A stretch of 64,000 nt of DNA. It comes from Silanimonas sp965368785 (GTDB lineage: Bacteria; Pseudomonadota; Gammaproteobacteria; Xanthomonadales; Xanthomonadaceae). The notes under the pieces are model-generated. The model did no database searches. It had not been told where the DNA came from and saw nothing but the letters and a program-made list of their open reading frames with translations. The first letter of the stretch is position 1. Every line of letters begins with the position of its first letter. The position numbers and the translations under genes are program-made. The DNA is taken from contig CBDUOG010000002.1 of NCBI GenBank assembly GCA_965368785.1, positions 1 through 64,000 of the forward strand, in the 5' to 3' direction. Of this stretch, positions 33,258-41,717 are shown piece after piece.

Positions 33258-34805
33258 ATGCGTCGAATCTTGAGTGTTCTGGCAGGGTTAATGCCAAGTT
33301 GGGCGTTTGCCGCCGAAGCGGGTGCAGGCGGAATTGATGACGCGATCTCCAACGCTGTACGGCCCATTCAAGAAGCGGTAACGGGCTTTGTGATGGCGCC
33401 CATTCCGATGCCCGGCGGCACTGAAATGCCATTTATTCTGGCCTGGCTGATTGCGGGCGCGCTCGTTTGCACATTCTATTTCGGATTTATCAATGTGCGC
33501 GGGTTCGCTCAAGGTTTTCGCATCGTCCGCGGAGACTACTCAGAGAAAGACAGTCCGGGTGAGGTCAGCCACTTTCAGGCTCTCACCTCGGCAGTTTCCG
33601 GAACCGTTGGTTTGGGCAATATTGGTGGTGTGGCTATCGCGGTCGCCATTGGTGGCCCGGGTGCCACGTTTTGGATGGTACTGGCCGGCCTGTTGGGTAT
33701 GTCGACCAAATTCGCCGAATGTACGCTCGGTGTGAAGTACCGTCAGATCAACGCCGATGGCACTGTGTCCGGCGGACCCATGTACTACTTAAGCCGCGGA
33801 ATCGCGGAACGCTTTCCGAAAATGAAAACGTTCGGCTACATACTGGCGATCGTCTTCGCTGTGTGCACTATGCTCGGTGCGATTGGCGCGGGCTCGATGT
33901 TCCAAGCAAATCAGGCCTTCGAACAGTTCCGCGAAGTCACCGGTGGTTTGAATAGCCCGCTGGCCGGAAACGGTTGGTTCTTCGGCGTGATCATTGCCAT
34001 TATTGCCGGCATTGTGGTCATCGGTGGTATTAAACGCATCGGCGCAGTCACGGCTCGATTGGTTCCCTTTATGGCGGGCATCTATGTACTAGCCTGCTTA
34101 GTTGTTTTGTTAATGCATGTGGAGCTGGTCGGATCGGCATTCGCTGCAATTTGGAATGGCGCATTCACCGCGCAAGGCATTCAAGGCGGACTGATTGTCG
34201 TGTTGATCCAGGGTTTCAGACGCGCCGCGTTTTCCAATGAGGCCGGTTTGGGCTCGGCCGCGATCGCTCACTCGGCAGTAAAAACTAAAGACCCGGTTAC
34301 CGAGGGTTTAGTCGCTTTATGGGAACCGTTCATCGATACCGTTGTGATCTGCACCATGACCGCATTGGTCATTATCGTCACCGGCACCTATATCGGCCAA
34401 ACCGGCGCTTCGGGTACGGCATTTGGCGTGGCCCTGACATCGCAGGCCTTTGCCACCGTGTTGCCGTGGTTCCCGTATGTGTTAACCGTTGCCGTCTTGC
34501 TGTTCGCGTTTTCGACCATGATTACCTGGGCCTATTACGGCAGTAAGGCAATGGGCTTTTTAACCCGGGGCTCGAAAACCGCGATTAACGCATTCTTGCT
34601 GGTCTTTCTGGCCGCAGCGGTTGTCGCTTGTACGATGGAGCTGAGTCAATTGATGGATTTGGCGGATTCTCTGCTGTTCATCATGGCCATTCCGAATCTA
34701 ATCGGTGTTTATTTATTGCTCCCGATCGTTAAGCGCGAACTCAATGATTACTTTGCGCGCTTGAAGTCCGGAGAAATCAAGTCTAATCGCGAATTGCAGA
34801 GCTAG
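33258..34805 (+). CDS. Sodium:alanine symporter family (AGCS) transporter
   Basis: 515-residue polytopic membrane protein importing alanine, glycine or related amino acids with Na+ or H+. It shows GTVGLGNIGGVAIAVAIGGPGATFWM, the AGCS signature region, plus FRRAAFSNEAGLGSAAIAHSA and TWAYYGSKA. The N-terminus has a signal-like segment ending WAFAAEAG before the first helix. SD GGGGAA precedes the ATG. It is nine bases upstream of a DAACS transporter and probably co-transcribed with it. Confidence 0.93.
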   Translation: MRRILSVLAGLMPSWAFAAEAGAGGIDDAISNAVRPIQEAVTGFVMAPIPMPGGTEMPFILAWLIAGALVCTFYFGFINVRGFAQGFRIVRGDYSEKDSPGEVSHFQALTSAVSGTVGLGNIGGVAIAVAIGGPGATFWMVLAGLLGMSTKFAECTLGVKYRQINADGTVSGGPMYYLSRGIAERFPKMKTFGYILAIVFAVCTMLGAIGAGSMFQANQAFEQFREVTGGLNSPLAGNGWFFGVIIAIIAGIVVIGGIKRIGAVTARLVPFMAGIYVLACLVVLLMHVELVGSAFAAIWNGAFTAQGIQGGLIVVLIQGFRRAAFSNEAGLGSAAIAHSAVKTKDPVTEGLVALWEPFIDTVVICTMTALVIIVTGTYIGQTGASGTAFGVALTSQAFATVLPWFPYVLTVAVLLFAFSTMITWAYYGSKAMGFLTRGSKTAINAFLLVFLAAAVVACTMELSQLMDLADSLLFIMAIPNLIGVYLLLPIVKRELNDYFARLKSGEIKSNRELQS

Positions 34806-34814
34806 GAACTCTTT

Positions 34815-36113
34815 ATGACCCTGCACTCTCGAATGCTCATTGGTTTTATTGCCGGCGTAATCGCCGGATTGCTGGCTTTCTATTTCGGTCATGGTCCGGC
34901 TGAAGCCGGTGAGCTGATTGGCGAAAAATCTGCCTGGCTAACGCTAACGATTACTTATGTATCGGGTCCGGTTGGTGAGATTTTCTTAAAGCTATTGTTC
35001 ATGCTGGTAATCCCGCTCGTGTTCTCTGCGCTGGTGCTGGGCGTAGTCGAAATCGGTGACCCGAAATCGCTGGGTCGCATCGGCGGCAGAACGCTGGTTT
35101 ATATTTTAAGTGTTTCTGCGATCGCAGCGATCATCGGCATGTTGGCGGTCAATTTCTTCCAGCCCGGTGTCGGTATCGATAGTGCAACGGCGCAAGAACT
35201 AATCGTCCAGGATGCCGAGAAGGCAGCAGTGGTAAAAAGCAAAGGCGAAGAAGCCTCAGCGATGAGTGTGCTGATGAACATCGTTCCGAAGAACGTAGTC
35301 GTTGCTGCTTATGACAATAACCTTATTGCGGTTATGTTTTTTGCCATGATGTTTGGTATCGCTGCGGCGGTGCTACGAACCGAGGCGGTTCGCTCATTCC
35401 TCGGAGCGGTACAGGGCATTTACGAGATTAGTATCAAGTTAATTGGCTGGGTCATTGAGGTTGCGCCGTTCGCGGTCGCGGCATTGATGTTTACCATGCT
35501 GGCGTCTGACGGGCTGGGTGCCCTGGAGCGCTTGGTCTACTTTGTCATGGTTGCGATCGGCGCGATGGCGTTTCACATGTTTGTGGTCTTTCCGATCATT
35601 CTTAAATATTTTGGAAAAATGTCGCCTCTGGCCTTCTTCAAGAAGGCGGAGCCGGCGATTCTTACCGCGTTCTCCACTTCGTCGAGCAGCGCCACGCTGC
35701 CAACGACGCTGGAAGTTGCCGAACATCGTTTGGGCATGCCGGCGCGAATCGGCCGTTTTGTCTGCACTTTGGGTGCGACCGCCAATATGAACGGTACCGC
35801 TTTATTCGAAGGGGTCACCGTGCTGTTTCTGGCGCAGTACTACGGCGTTGATTTGAGTATTGCGCAGCAATCTCTGATCCTGATGATGTGTGTACTCGGC
35901 GGTATCGGCGCGGCGGGCGTACCGGGTGGTTCGTTGCCGGTGATCGCCTCAATTTTATTGATATTCAATATTCCGGCCGAGGGCATTGCGCTGATTCTGG
36001 GCGTCGACCGACTACTCGATATGTGCCGTACTTCGGTTAATGTAACCGGCGATCTGGTGGGTACGGTGGTTATATCCCAGGGCGAGCCCGAGCTTTTGCA
36101 GCAAACAGGCTGA
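34815..36113 (+). CDS. Dicarboxylate/amino acid:cation symporter (DAACS family)
   Basis: 432-residue glutamate/aspartate/C4-dicarboxylate transporter homologue. FLKLLFMLVIPLVFSALVLG, the serine-rich hairpin STSSSSATLPTT, the GATANMNGTALFEG motif (family consensus NMDGT, with Asn here in place of Asp) and GVPGGSL are visible. The Asn replacement in a cation-binding motif could alter ion coupling. It has SD AGGA and follows the AGCS gene by nine bases. Substrate cannot be told from sequence alone. Confidence 0.92.
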   Translation: MTLHSRMLIGFIAGVIAGLLAFYFGHGPAEAGELIGEKSAWLTLTITYVSGPVGEIFLKLLFMLVIPLVFSALVLGVVEIGDPKSLGRIGGRTLVYILSVSAIAAIIGMLAVNFFQPGVGIDSATAQELIVQDAEKAAVVKSKGEEASAMSVLMNIVPKNVVVAAYDNNLIAVMFFAMMFGIAAAVLRTEAVRSFLGAVQGIYEISIKLIGWVIEVAPFAVAALMFTMLASDGLGALERLVYFVMVAIGAMAFHMFVVFPIILKYFGKMSPLAFFKKAEPAILTAFSTSSSSATLPTTLEVAEHRLGMPARIGRFVCTLGATANMNGTALFEGVTVLFLAQYYGVDLSIAQQSLILMMCVLGGIGAAGVPGGSLPVIASILLIFNIPAEGIALILGVDRLLDMCRTSVNVTGDLVGTVVISQGEPELLQQTG

Positions 36114-36170
36114 ATTATCGGGTGTTTTACGGGGGTAGTTTAATTCGGCCTACCCCTGAGGCGGTGCATC

Positions 36171-36190
36171 GGCGACAATAGGCGACAATT
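36171..36190 (+). repeat. Tandem 10-base repeat before tkt
   Basis: GGCGACAATA followed directly by GGCGACAATT, ending 22 bases before the tkt ATG. Each copy contains GACAAT, a possible -10. Upstream at 36132-36156 is a 7-base hairpin GGGGTAG/CTACCCC without a U tail. Confidence 0.4.
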
Positions 36191-36212
36191 TCTCGTCTGC
36201 AGTAGCCCCAAA

Positions 36213-38213
36213 ATGACCAAACCAAGCCGCCGTGAACTCGCGAACGCCGTTCGATTTCTTGCGATAGATGCTGTTGAGGCAGCTAAATCCGGGCATCCGG
36301 GTATGCCGATGGGCATGGCGGATATCGCCGAGGTGCTGTGGAACGATTTTCACAGCCACAGTCCGGACAATCCGAAGTGGGTCAATCGAGACCGGTTTGT
36401 GCTCTCCAACGGGCATGGCTCGATGCTGCAGTACGCGTTGTTGCACTTGAGTGGCTACGAGCTGTCCATCGAAGAGTTGAAAAACTTCCGTCAGCTGCAT
36501 TCAAAGACTCCGGGTCATCCCGAGGCGCATATGACTGCAGGCATTGAAACCACAACCGGTCCGCTGGGTCAGGGCTTTGCCAATGCAGTCGGAATGGCGC
36601 TGGCCGAAAAGCTGCTCGCGACGCGGTTTAATGTCGATGAATTCAACATCATTGATCACCGCACTTGGGTGTTTTTAGGTGATGGCTGTTTGATGGAAGG
36701 CGTATCGCACGAAGCCGCCTCGCTTGCCGGAACGTGGAAGCTCGGCAAGCTCGTTGCATTCTGGGACGACAACAATATCTCGATCGACGGCAACACCGAC
36801 GGTTGGTTTACCGATGATACGCCGGCGCGCTTTGAAGCTTATGGCTGGCAGGTCATCCGTAACGTCAACGGGCATGATGCAACGGAAGTAACTCAGGCAA
36901 TCAAAACCGCGATTGCCTCCACGGATCGCCCCACTTTAATTTGCTGCAAGACGGTGATTGGTTTCGGTTCGCCCAATAAGCAAGGTAGCGAGTCCACCCA
37001 CGGTGCGCCGTTGGGTAAAGAAGAGGCCGATGCCGCTCGCGTGCATTTGCAGTGGGAGCACGATTCGTTTGTCATTCCCCATCAGATTTATCAGGGCTGG
37101 CGCGCAAATGAGTCCGGCCGCAAGCGTGAAGAGGACTGGAGTCGCCAATTCGATTTGTATGCGCAAGCGCATCCGGAAAAAGCCAAGGAGCTGATGCGTC
37201 GTCTGGCGCATGAGTTACCGGAGGAGTTTGAGAGCAAAGCGAGCGAATATATTGGAAAACTACAGAGTGAAGGCCCGGTTGTGGCTTCACGCAAAGCTTC
37301 GCAGATGGCCTTGGAAGCTTTCGCGCCAATGCTGCCGGAGCTCATCGGGGGATCGGCTGACTTAGCGCATTCCAATCTGACCCTGTGGAAGGGTTCGGAG
37401 CCGGTGATCAACAACACCGCCAATGCCAATTACATTAATTACGGCGTCCGTGAGTTCGCGATGACCGCAATCAGCAATGGCATCAGTTTGCATGGTGGCT
37501 ACCTGCCGTACGATGCGACGTTTCTGGTGTTTTCCGATTACTCGCGAAATGCGATTCGTATGTCTGCGCTTATTCCGGCCCGCGGAATCCGCGTGTTTAC
37601 TCATGACTCCATTGGACTGGGCGAAGATGGGCCTACTCATCAACCGATCGAGCATTTAGCCGCGCTGCGCTACATTCCGAATAATCCGGTATGGCGTCCG
37701 TGCGATGCGGTTGAATCTGCTATTGCCTGGAAGCTGGCGATCGAACGCGAAGAGGGGCCGACAACTTTAGTTTTCTCGCGCCAGAATTTAGCGCATCAGC
37801 AGCGCAGCGCTGAGCAGCTAGCTAATGTTGCACGTGGTGGCTACGTGCTGAGTGACTCGGCGACTGGAAAGCTCGATGCAATTTTTATTGCGACTGGCTC
37901 CGAAGTCGAGTTGGCGCGCCAAGCGGCATTGAAACTTGGTGAGCAGGGTGTAGGCGTGCGTGTTGTGTCGATGCCGTGTCCTGAGCTATTCGACAAGCAG
38001 GATGCCGCATACCGCGAGTCTGTTTTGCCCAACGCGGTGCGCAGGCGCATTGCCGTGGAGGCCGGCGTTGAGGCCTATTGGCGCAAGTACGTGGGTCTTG
38101 ATGGGGCGGTAATTGGAATCTCGGAGTTCGGCGCTTCAGCTCCGGCTGGTGACCTGTTCAAGCATTTCGGTTTTAGCGTCGAGCGCATTTGTCAGGCCTT
38201 TAAGTCGCTCTGA
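36213..38213 (+). CDS. tkt: Transketolase
   Basis: ThDP-dependent enzyme of the pentose phosphate pathway, 666 residues. N-terminal AVEAAKSGHPGMPMGMA, the ThDP-binding stretch FLGDGCLMEGVSHEAASLAG ending in DDNNISIDG, and GLGEDGPTHQPIEHLAALR in the pyrimidine domain are all canonical. No SD is apparent before the ATG. It starts the run of central-carbon genes that continues with gap, pgk, pyk and fba. Confidence 0.97.
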   Translation: MTKPSRRELANAVRFLAIDAVEAAKSGHPGMPMGMADIAEVLWNDFHSHSPDNPKWVNRDRFVLSNGHGSMLQYALLHLSGYELSIEELKNFRQLHSKTPGHPEAHMTAGIETTTGPLGQGFANAVGMALAEKLLATRFNVDEFNIIDHRTWVFLGDGCLMEGVSHEAASLAGTWKLGKLVAFWDDNNISIDGNTDGWFTDDTPARFEAYGWQVIRNVNGHDATEVTQAIKTAIASTDRPTLICCKTVIGFGSPNKQGSESTHGAPLGKEEADAARVHLQWEHDSFVIPHQIYQGWRANESGRKREEDWSRQFDLYAQAHPEKAKELMRRLAHELPEEFESKASEYIGKLQSEGPVVASRKASQMALEAFAPMLPELIGGSADLAHSNLTLWKGSEPVINNTANANYINYGVREFAMTAISNGISLHGGYLPYDATFLVFSDYSRNAIRMSALIPARGIRVFTHDSIGLGEDGPTHQPIEHLAALRYIPNNPVWRPCDAVESAIAWKLAIEREEGPTTLVFSRQNLAHQQRSAEQLANVARGGYVLSDSATGKLDAIFIATGSEVELARQAALKLGEQGVGVRVVSMPCPELFDKQDAAYRESVLPNAVRRRIAVEAGVEAYWRKYVGLDGAVIGISEFGASAPAGDLFKHFGFSVERICQAFKSL

Positions 38214-38241
38214 TTTGCATAGACATCAGCGCAACGTAATT

Positions 38242-38270
38242 CAGGCTGCTCAGGCAGCCTGTTTGCTTTT
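38242..38270 (+). terminator. Terminator after tkt
   Basis: Perfect 8-base stem CAGGCTGC/GCAGCCTG with a TCAG loop and a TTTGCTTTT tail, 28 bases after tkt. It overlaps the 3' end of the convergent YeeE-type gene (stop at 38250). Confidence 0.75.
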
Positions 38271-38675
38271 GATCAGGTCCGCAAGCCATAGACCAAGAAT
38301 CATGGCCGGAAGAAACCAAATAACTTCGGCGCTAAGTTGGCTGATATTGGCAATGGCCGGACCCGGACAATAGCCGGCAAGGCCCCAGCCGGCGCCGAAT
38401 AAAACCGCGCCGATCATTAAATTTTGATCGGGTTTTTGCGTCACCGGCGCCAACGCCACTTCGCAGTGTTTTGCGCGTTTTCGCAGAAACCAAAAGCCCG
38501 GGATGCTGATCGCTAATGCCGAGGCCATGACGATGGCAAGGCTCGGGTCCCAGCGACCGAACAGATCCAGAAAATTGAGTACCTTATCGGGATTGGTCAT
38601 CTGCGATACGGCAAGACCCAAACCAAAAATAATGCCAGCGCCCAGCGCATAGAGATTGTGCTTATAACCAGACAT
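38250..38675 (-). CDS. YeeE/YedE-type membrane protein, second half (DUF6691-like)
   Basis: 141-residue membrane protein with about four hydrophobic segments and the motif GAGWGLAGYCPGPAI, characteristic of the C-terminal half of YeeE/YedE sulfur-compound transporters. Together with the adjacent gene (38662-39087) it would make a complete two-half channel. The neighbouring persulfide dioxygenase-like gene and BigR-like regulator support transport of a sulfur species such as sulfide or thiosulfate. It overlaps the preceding gene by 14 bases. Confidence 0.88.
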   Translation of the reverse strand: MSGYKHNLYALGAGIIFGLGLAVSQMTNPDKVLNFLDLFGRWDPSLAIVMASALAISIPGFWFLRKRAKHCEVALAPVTQKPDQNLMIGAVLFGAGWGLAGYCPGPAIANISQLSAEVIWFLPAMILGLWLADLIKSKQAA

Positions 38676-39087
38676 GGCGAATTACCGTGGTTGTGAGAAT
38701 TCCGGCGGCCATAAATGCAACAACCGCAACAAGTGAGCGCTTGGAAAAACGGGCCAGTCCGCAGATACCGTGACCACTGGTGCAGCCATTACTGATGCCG
38801 GTGCCTAATCCCACCAGAAATCCGGCGACGACGAGGGTAGCCGCCGAAATGGGTGCACGCAGCGGAATCGATTCCTGGTTAAGCCAGAACCACAGGCTGG
38901 CGCCCATGACTAGGCCAACCAGAAACAGCACGCGCCATATGCGCTCGCCAGCGTGCTGCTTGATACTGGCCCACGCAATGCCGCTGATGCCGGCAATGCG
39001 CGCATTGCCATACATCAATAGCACTGCTGCAAGGCCGATGAGTGCTCCGCCAATGGCGGCATTAACAGGTGTAAATGTCGTGATCAT
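38662..39087 (-). CDS. YeeE/YedE-type membrane protein, first half
   Basis: 141-residue membrane protein with the hallmark GTGISNGCTSGHGICGLARFS; the Cys in GCTSGHG is the conserved sulfur-handling residue of YeeE/YedE. It starts four bases inside the end of the upstream MBL gene (ATGA overlap) and overlaps the next half by 14 bases, so all three are translationally coupled. In other bacteria the same pair accompanies BigR/Blh operons. Confidence 0.9.
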   Translation of the reverse strand: MITTFTPVNAAIGGALIGLAAVLLMYGNARIAGISGIAWASIKQHAGERIWRVLFLVGLVMGASLWFWLNQESIPLRAPISAATLVVAGFLVGLGTGISNGCTSGHGICGLARFSKRSLVAVVAFMAAGILTTTVIRHVWL

Positions 39088-39947
39088 TTGAAAAAGTCCA
39101 AAGGAATCTTCAGGTAGGAACGGCCGTTACTTTCAGGCGGTGGTTTGTGACCGGCGCGGATATTCATTTGTATCGATGCAAATATCAGGTTCGGCACCGC
39201 GAGCGTCTTGTCACGGGCCTGACGCACGTCGACAAATTTCTCCTCGGATACCCCGGCATGAATATGCACGTTGGAGTGCTCCTGATCGGCAATGCTGGTC
39301 TGTGACTGGATGTCGCGCTCGCCGCCTGGGTAGTCGTGGCAGACAAAGACACGCGTATTCTTCGGTAAGGTCATCAATTTGCGAATGGAATGATAGAGCT
39401 GGGCCGCGTCGCCACCGGGAAAATCGCAACGCGCGGTGCCGACATCGGGCATAAACATCGTATCGCCCACGAAGAGCGCATCGCCGATCAGATAGCTCAT
39501 GCTATCGCTGGTATGGCCGGGTGTGGCGATGACCTTGATGCGTAACTTGCCCAGTTCGAGCTCGTCACCTTCGCGGAGTAGACGATCGAATTGGCTGCCG
39601 TCGATCGCAAAGCCGGGCTCTAAATTGAATACCGACTTAAACGTTGATTGAACCGTGGTTATGCCCTGGCCGATCGCGACTTTTGCCCGCAATTGCCCGG
39701 CCAACCACGGTGCGGAACTGATGTGGTCGGCGTGTGCATGGGTTTCGAGAATCCACTCAACTTGCAGCCTGTGTTCGCGCACATAGGCCAAGATCAGTGC
39801 GGCCGAGTCTGTCGCGGTTTTGCCCGAGGCTGCGTCGAAATCAAGCACAGGGTCGATGACAGCGGCGGCACCCGATTGCGGGTTGCTGACGACGTAGCTC
39901 CAGGTCGCACTATCGGCGTGGAAAAATGCCTTAACGTCGGGGTTCAT
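39084..39947 (-). CDS. MBL-fold persulfide dioxygenase-like hydrolase (Blh C-domain/ETHE1 type)
   Basis: 287-residue metallo-beta-lactamase-fold protein. The metal motif is THAHADH (residues 69-75), followed by ATPGHTSDSMSYLI, LFVGDTMFMPDVGTARCDFPGG and VCHDY. These match the ETHE1-like/Blh persulfide dioxygenases that oxidise glutathione persulfide to sulfite and GSH with one iron. SD AGGAT lies before the ATG. It leads a minus-strand operon with the two YeeE-type genes and is divergent from the BigR-like regulator across a palindromic operator. Confidence 0.92.
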   Translation of the reverse strand: MNPDVKAFFHADSATWSYVVSNPQSGAAAVIDPVLDFDAASGKTATDSAALILAYVREHRLQVEWILETHAHADHISSAPWLAGQLRAKVAIGQGITTVQSTFKSVFNLEPGFAIDGSQFDRLLREGDELELGKLRIKVIATPGHTSDSMSYLIGDALFVGDTMFMPDVGTARCDFPGGDAAQLYHSIRKLMTLPKNTRVFVCHDYPGGERDIQSQTSIADQEHSNVHIHAGVSEEKFVDVRQARDKTLAVPNLIFASIQMNIRAGHKPPPESNGRSYLKIPLDFFK

Positions 39948-39975
39948 GGCGGGATCCTGATTTATCTCGAGTCGG

Positions 39976-40018
39976 ATTATATATTAGCTATTGCTTAATA
40001 AGCAATGATTGATATAAT
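39976..40018. promoter_or_regulatory. Shared divergent promoter/operator of the BigR-like locus
   Basis: An inverted repeat ATTGCTT-AAT-AAGCAAT (39990-40006) is flanked by ATTATAT (39976-39982) and ATATAAT (40012-40018). Read rightward, TTGCTT (39991-39996), a 16-base spacer and TATAAT (40013-40018) form the regulator promoter. Read leftward, TTGCTT (40005-40000), an 18-base spacer and TATAAT (39981-39976) form the MBL/YeeE promoter. A dimer on the palindrome would cover both -35 elements at once. Confidence 0.8.
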
Positions 40019-40050
40019 AATGCCTCACTTACCTAGGGCTACGCGCGCGG

Positions 40051-40398
40051 ATGAGTAAAGTCGCTAACGCAGTGGTGCTCCGATCCCCGGACGCAGAAAT
40101 ACTGCGCCTGCACGCCGCTCAGGCGGCAGAATTGCTGCGAGCCCTGGCCAACGAGCAACGACTGATTTTGTTATGTCAGCTCAGCGAAGGCGAGCAAAAC
40201 GTCAGCGCCCTGCAAGCACACAGTGATTTGAGTCAGTCGGCGATATCGCAGCATCTGGCGGTATTGAGAAGCACAGGTCTGGTAACGACCCGGCGCGAGT
40301 CACAATCCATTTATTACGCTTTGGCGCCCGGTCCGGCGAAGGCGGTGATGGCGACGCTTCACGAGATCTACTGCGCGTCCGACGCAAAGGAATCCTGA
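40051..40398 (+). CDS. bigR: ArsR-family persulfide-sensing repressor (BigR/SqrR type)
   Basis: 115-residue winged-helix regulator. LLRALANEQRLILLCQLSEGE, the recognition helix region SQSAISQHLAVLRSTGLV and the wing RRESQSIYYAL define the ArsR fold. It lacks the metal-binding CxCxxC of ArsR/SmtB but has cysteines at positions 42 (LLCQLSEGE) and 108 (EIYCAS), the numbering reported for the dithiol switch of Xylella BigR, which forms a di- or tetrasulfide link with persulfides. The divergent persulfide dioxygenase-like operon and shared operator support this role. The DUF442 gene starts two bases after it. Confidence 0.85.
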   Translation: MSKVANAVVLRSPDAEILRLHAAQAAELLRALANEQRLILLCQLSEGEQNVSALQAHSDLSQSAISQHLAVLRSTGLVTTRRESQSIYYALAPGPAKAVMATLHEIYCASDAKES

Positions 40399-40399
40399 G

Positions 40400-40840
40400 A
40401 TGTTCTTAAACGCATTGATCCCGAATTTCAATCAACTGTCGGAAAAAATCCTGACAGGATCACTTCCGGCTTTGAACGACATTGTCGCGCTTCGACAACA
40501 CGGACTGGATGCGTTGATCAGTTTGCTGCCCGAATCCGAGGCTGACACCGACCTAGAGCGCACCGCCGCGGAGGCGGTGGGTATCGACTTTCAGCATATT
40601 CCGGTGGATGGTCCTGAGGGGCTCAATCGACAGGCTGTGCAGGCTCTAAATGAGTACTTGCTCGCCAATCCGCAGAAACGAGTTTTGATCTATTGCGCCT
40701 CGGGGAATCGATGCGGCGCGTTACTCGCGTTGCGTGCCGCCTGGCACGCACAGGCGAGCACGGACGAGGCGCTTAGTCTGGGGCGGCAAGCGGGCATGAA
40801 GAGCCTGGAACCGCATGTGTCTAAATTAATTTCCAGCTGA
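40400..40840 (+). CDS. DUF442 / Blh phosphatase-like (rhodanese-type loop) domain protein
   Basis: 146-residue stand-alone version of the domain that forms the N-terminal part of Blh proteins. The active loop is YCASGNRCGALLAL: a Cys followed after four residues by Arg, as in sulfurtransferase loops and unlike the CX5R of true phosphatases. It starts two bases after bigR and is surely co-transcribed with it. I infer persulfide transfer in concert with the divergent MBL protein. Its 3' end overlaps the convergent S1/P1 nuclease gene by 15 bases. Confidence 0.82.
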   Translation: MFLNALIPNFNQLSEKILTGSLPALNDIVALRQHGLDALISLLPESEADTDLERTAAEAVGIDFQHIPVDGPEGLNRQAVQALNEYLLANPQKRVLIYCASGNRCGALLALRAAWHAQASTDEALSLGRQAGMKSLEPHVSKLISS

Positions 40841-41641
40841 AGCTTGTCGGTCGGCGGCGCGTAATAGGATGGCCAGTCGATCGGCGGCAAGCTGCATCTG
40901 TGCTTTAGCCGTGACTAAATGTCGCTCGGTATATGCCTGGTCAATCTGTCGCAATTGCGGGTAGATGCTGATTTGTTCTATCAGCTGGCAACTTTGCTGC
41001 GCCCATGCAATTACCGAGGACTCGATGTTTTCGCTGTTGATCTCTATCGATGGCGCTTCGACGGGTGTCGATTGCGGGCCTAGTTGGATCTGGTCAGCCA
41101 AATGACGGTCCCAGACGGCGTGCAAATTGCTGCCCTCACCGTTGAGCTGCACCTGAAAAAGATTGCCGCCGCGGTCGTCGGCGTAACCGACATGCAATGG
41201 CTGGTGCAGATCGCCGACAAAATGGACCAGAAACTTCAGCGCACGTAAGCGCATTTCCGGGGTCTGTTGCGGGTCGGCCAATACCATCCAGTGACGGCTG
41301 ATTGCGGAAATGATGCACTCGCCATTGGCGCAATCGCGATCGGCCCGGTATTGGCAGGCGGGGAGCCGCGGCAGATTAACAAAGTGCCAGCGCGCCGTTG
41401 AGTGCTCCTGACTTTCCGAGGCGCGCAATTGATCTGCCCAGGAGGCGACGGCTCCAAGCGAAGGGGCGTTTTCGAGCGCCAGCAGCTGCGCCAGATGCGT
41501 CTGGGTTTGCTCATCAAGCTGTGCCTCGGCCGCATCACCAATTTGGGCATGTCCATTCTGGCCCCAAGCAAAGCTGGTACCTGACATTAGGGTGCCCAGT
41601 AATCCAACGCTTATCAGGGCGATCAGTCTAAATTGATTCAT
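40826..41641 (-). CDS. Exported S1/P1-family nuclease
   Basis: 271-residue precursor with a signal peptide ending SFA. The mature chain begins WGQNGH, so the Trp amino terminus (residue 26) and His31 are the zinc ligands expected in S1/P1 zinc-dependent nucleases or phospholipase C relatives. Further ligands are visible in ASWADQL (Asp), HFVNLP (His), FLVHFVGDLHQPLHVG (His, Asp, His) and LHAVWDRHL (His, Asp). It likely degrades single-stranded nucleic acid outside the cell or in the periplasm. It is convergent with the DUF442 gene and divergent from gap. Confidence 0.93.
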   Translation of the reverse strand: MNQFRLIALISVGLLGTLMSGTSFAWGQNGHAQIGDAAEAQLDEQTQTHLAQLLALENAPSLGAVASWADQLRASESQEHSTARWHFVNLPRLPACQYRADRDCANGECIISAISRHWMVLADPQQTPEMRLRALKFLVHFVGDLHQPLHVGYADDRGGNLFQVQLNGEGSNLHAVWDRHLADQIQLGPQSTPVEAPSIEINSENIESSVIAWAQQSCQLIEQISIYPQLRQIDQAYTERHLVTAKAQMQLAADRLAILLRAADRQASAGN

Positions 41642-41717
41642 TGCGGGGGTGTCTCAGCGGCAGCAAAAGGCTAAAATAGCGCTTCTATCAGATCGACGCA
41701 TTCTAAAGGAGCGAGCA

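Noticed and set aside
36132..36156. Hairpin GGGGTAG/CTACCCC after the DAACS gene as a terminator
   Set aside because: No T tract follows and the loop is long; kept only as a remark under the tkt upstream repeat.
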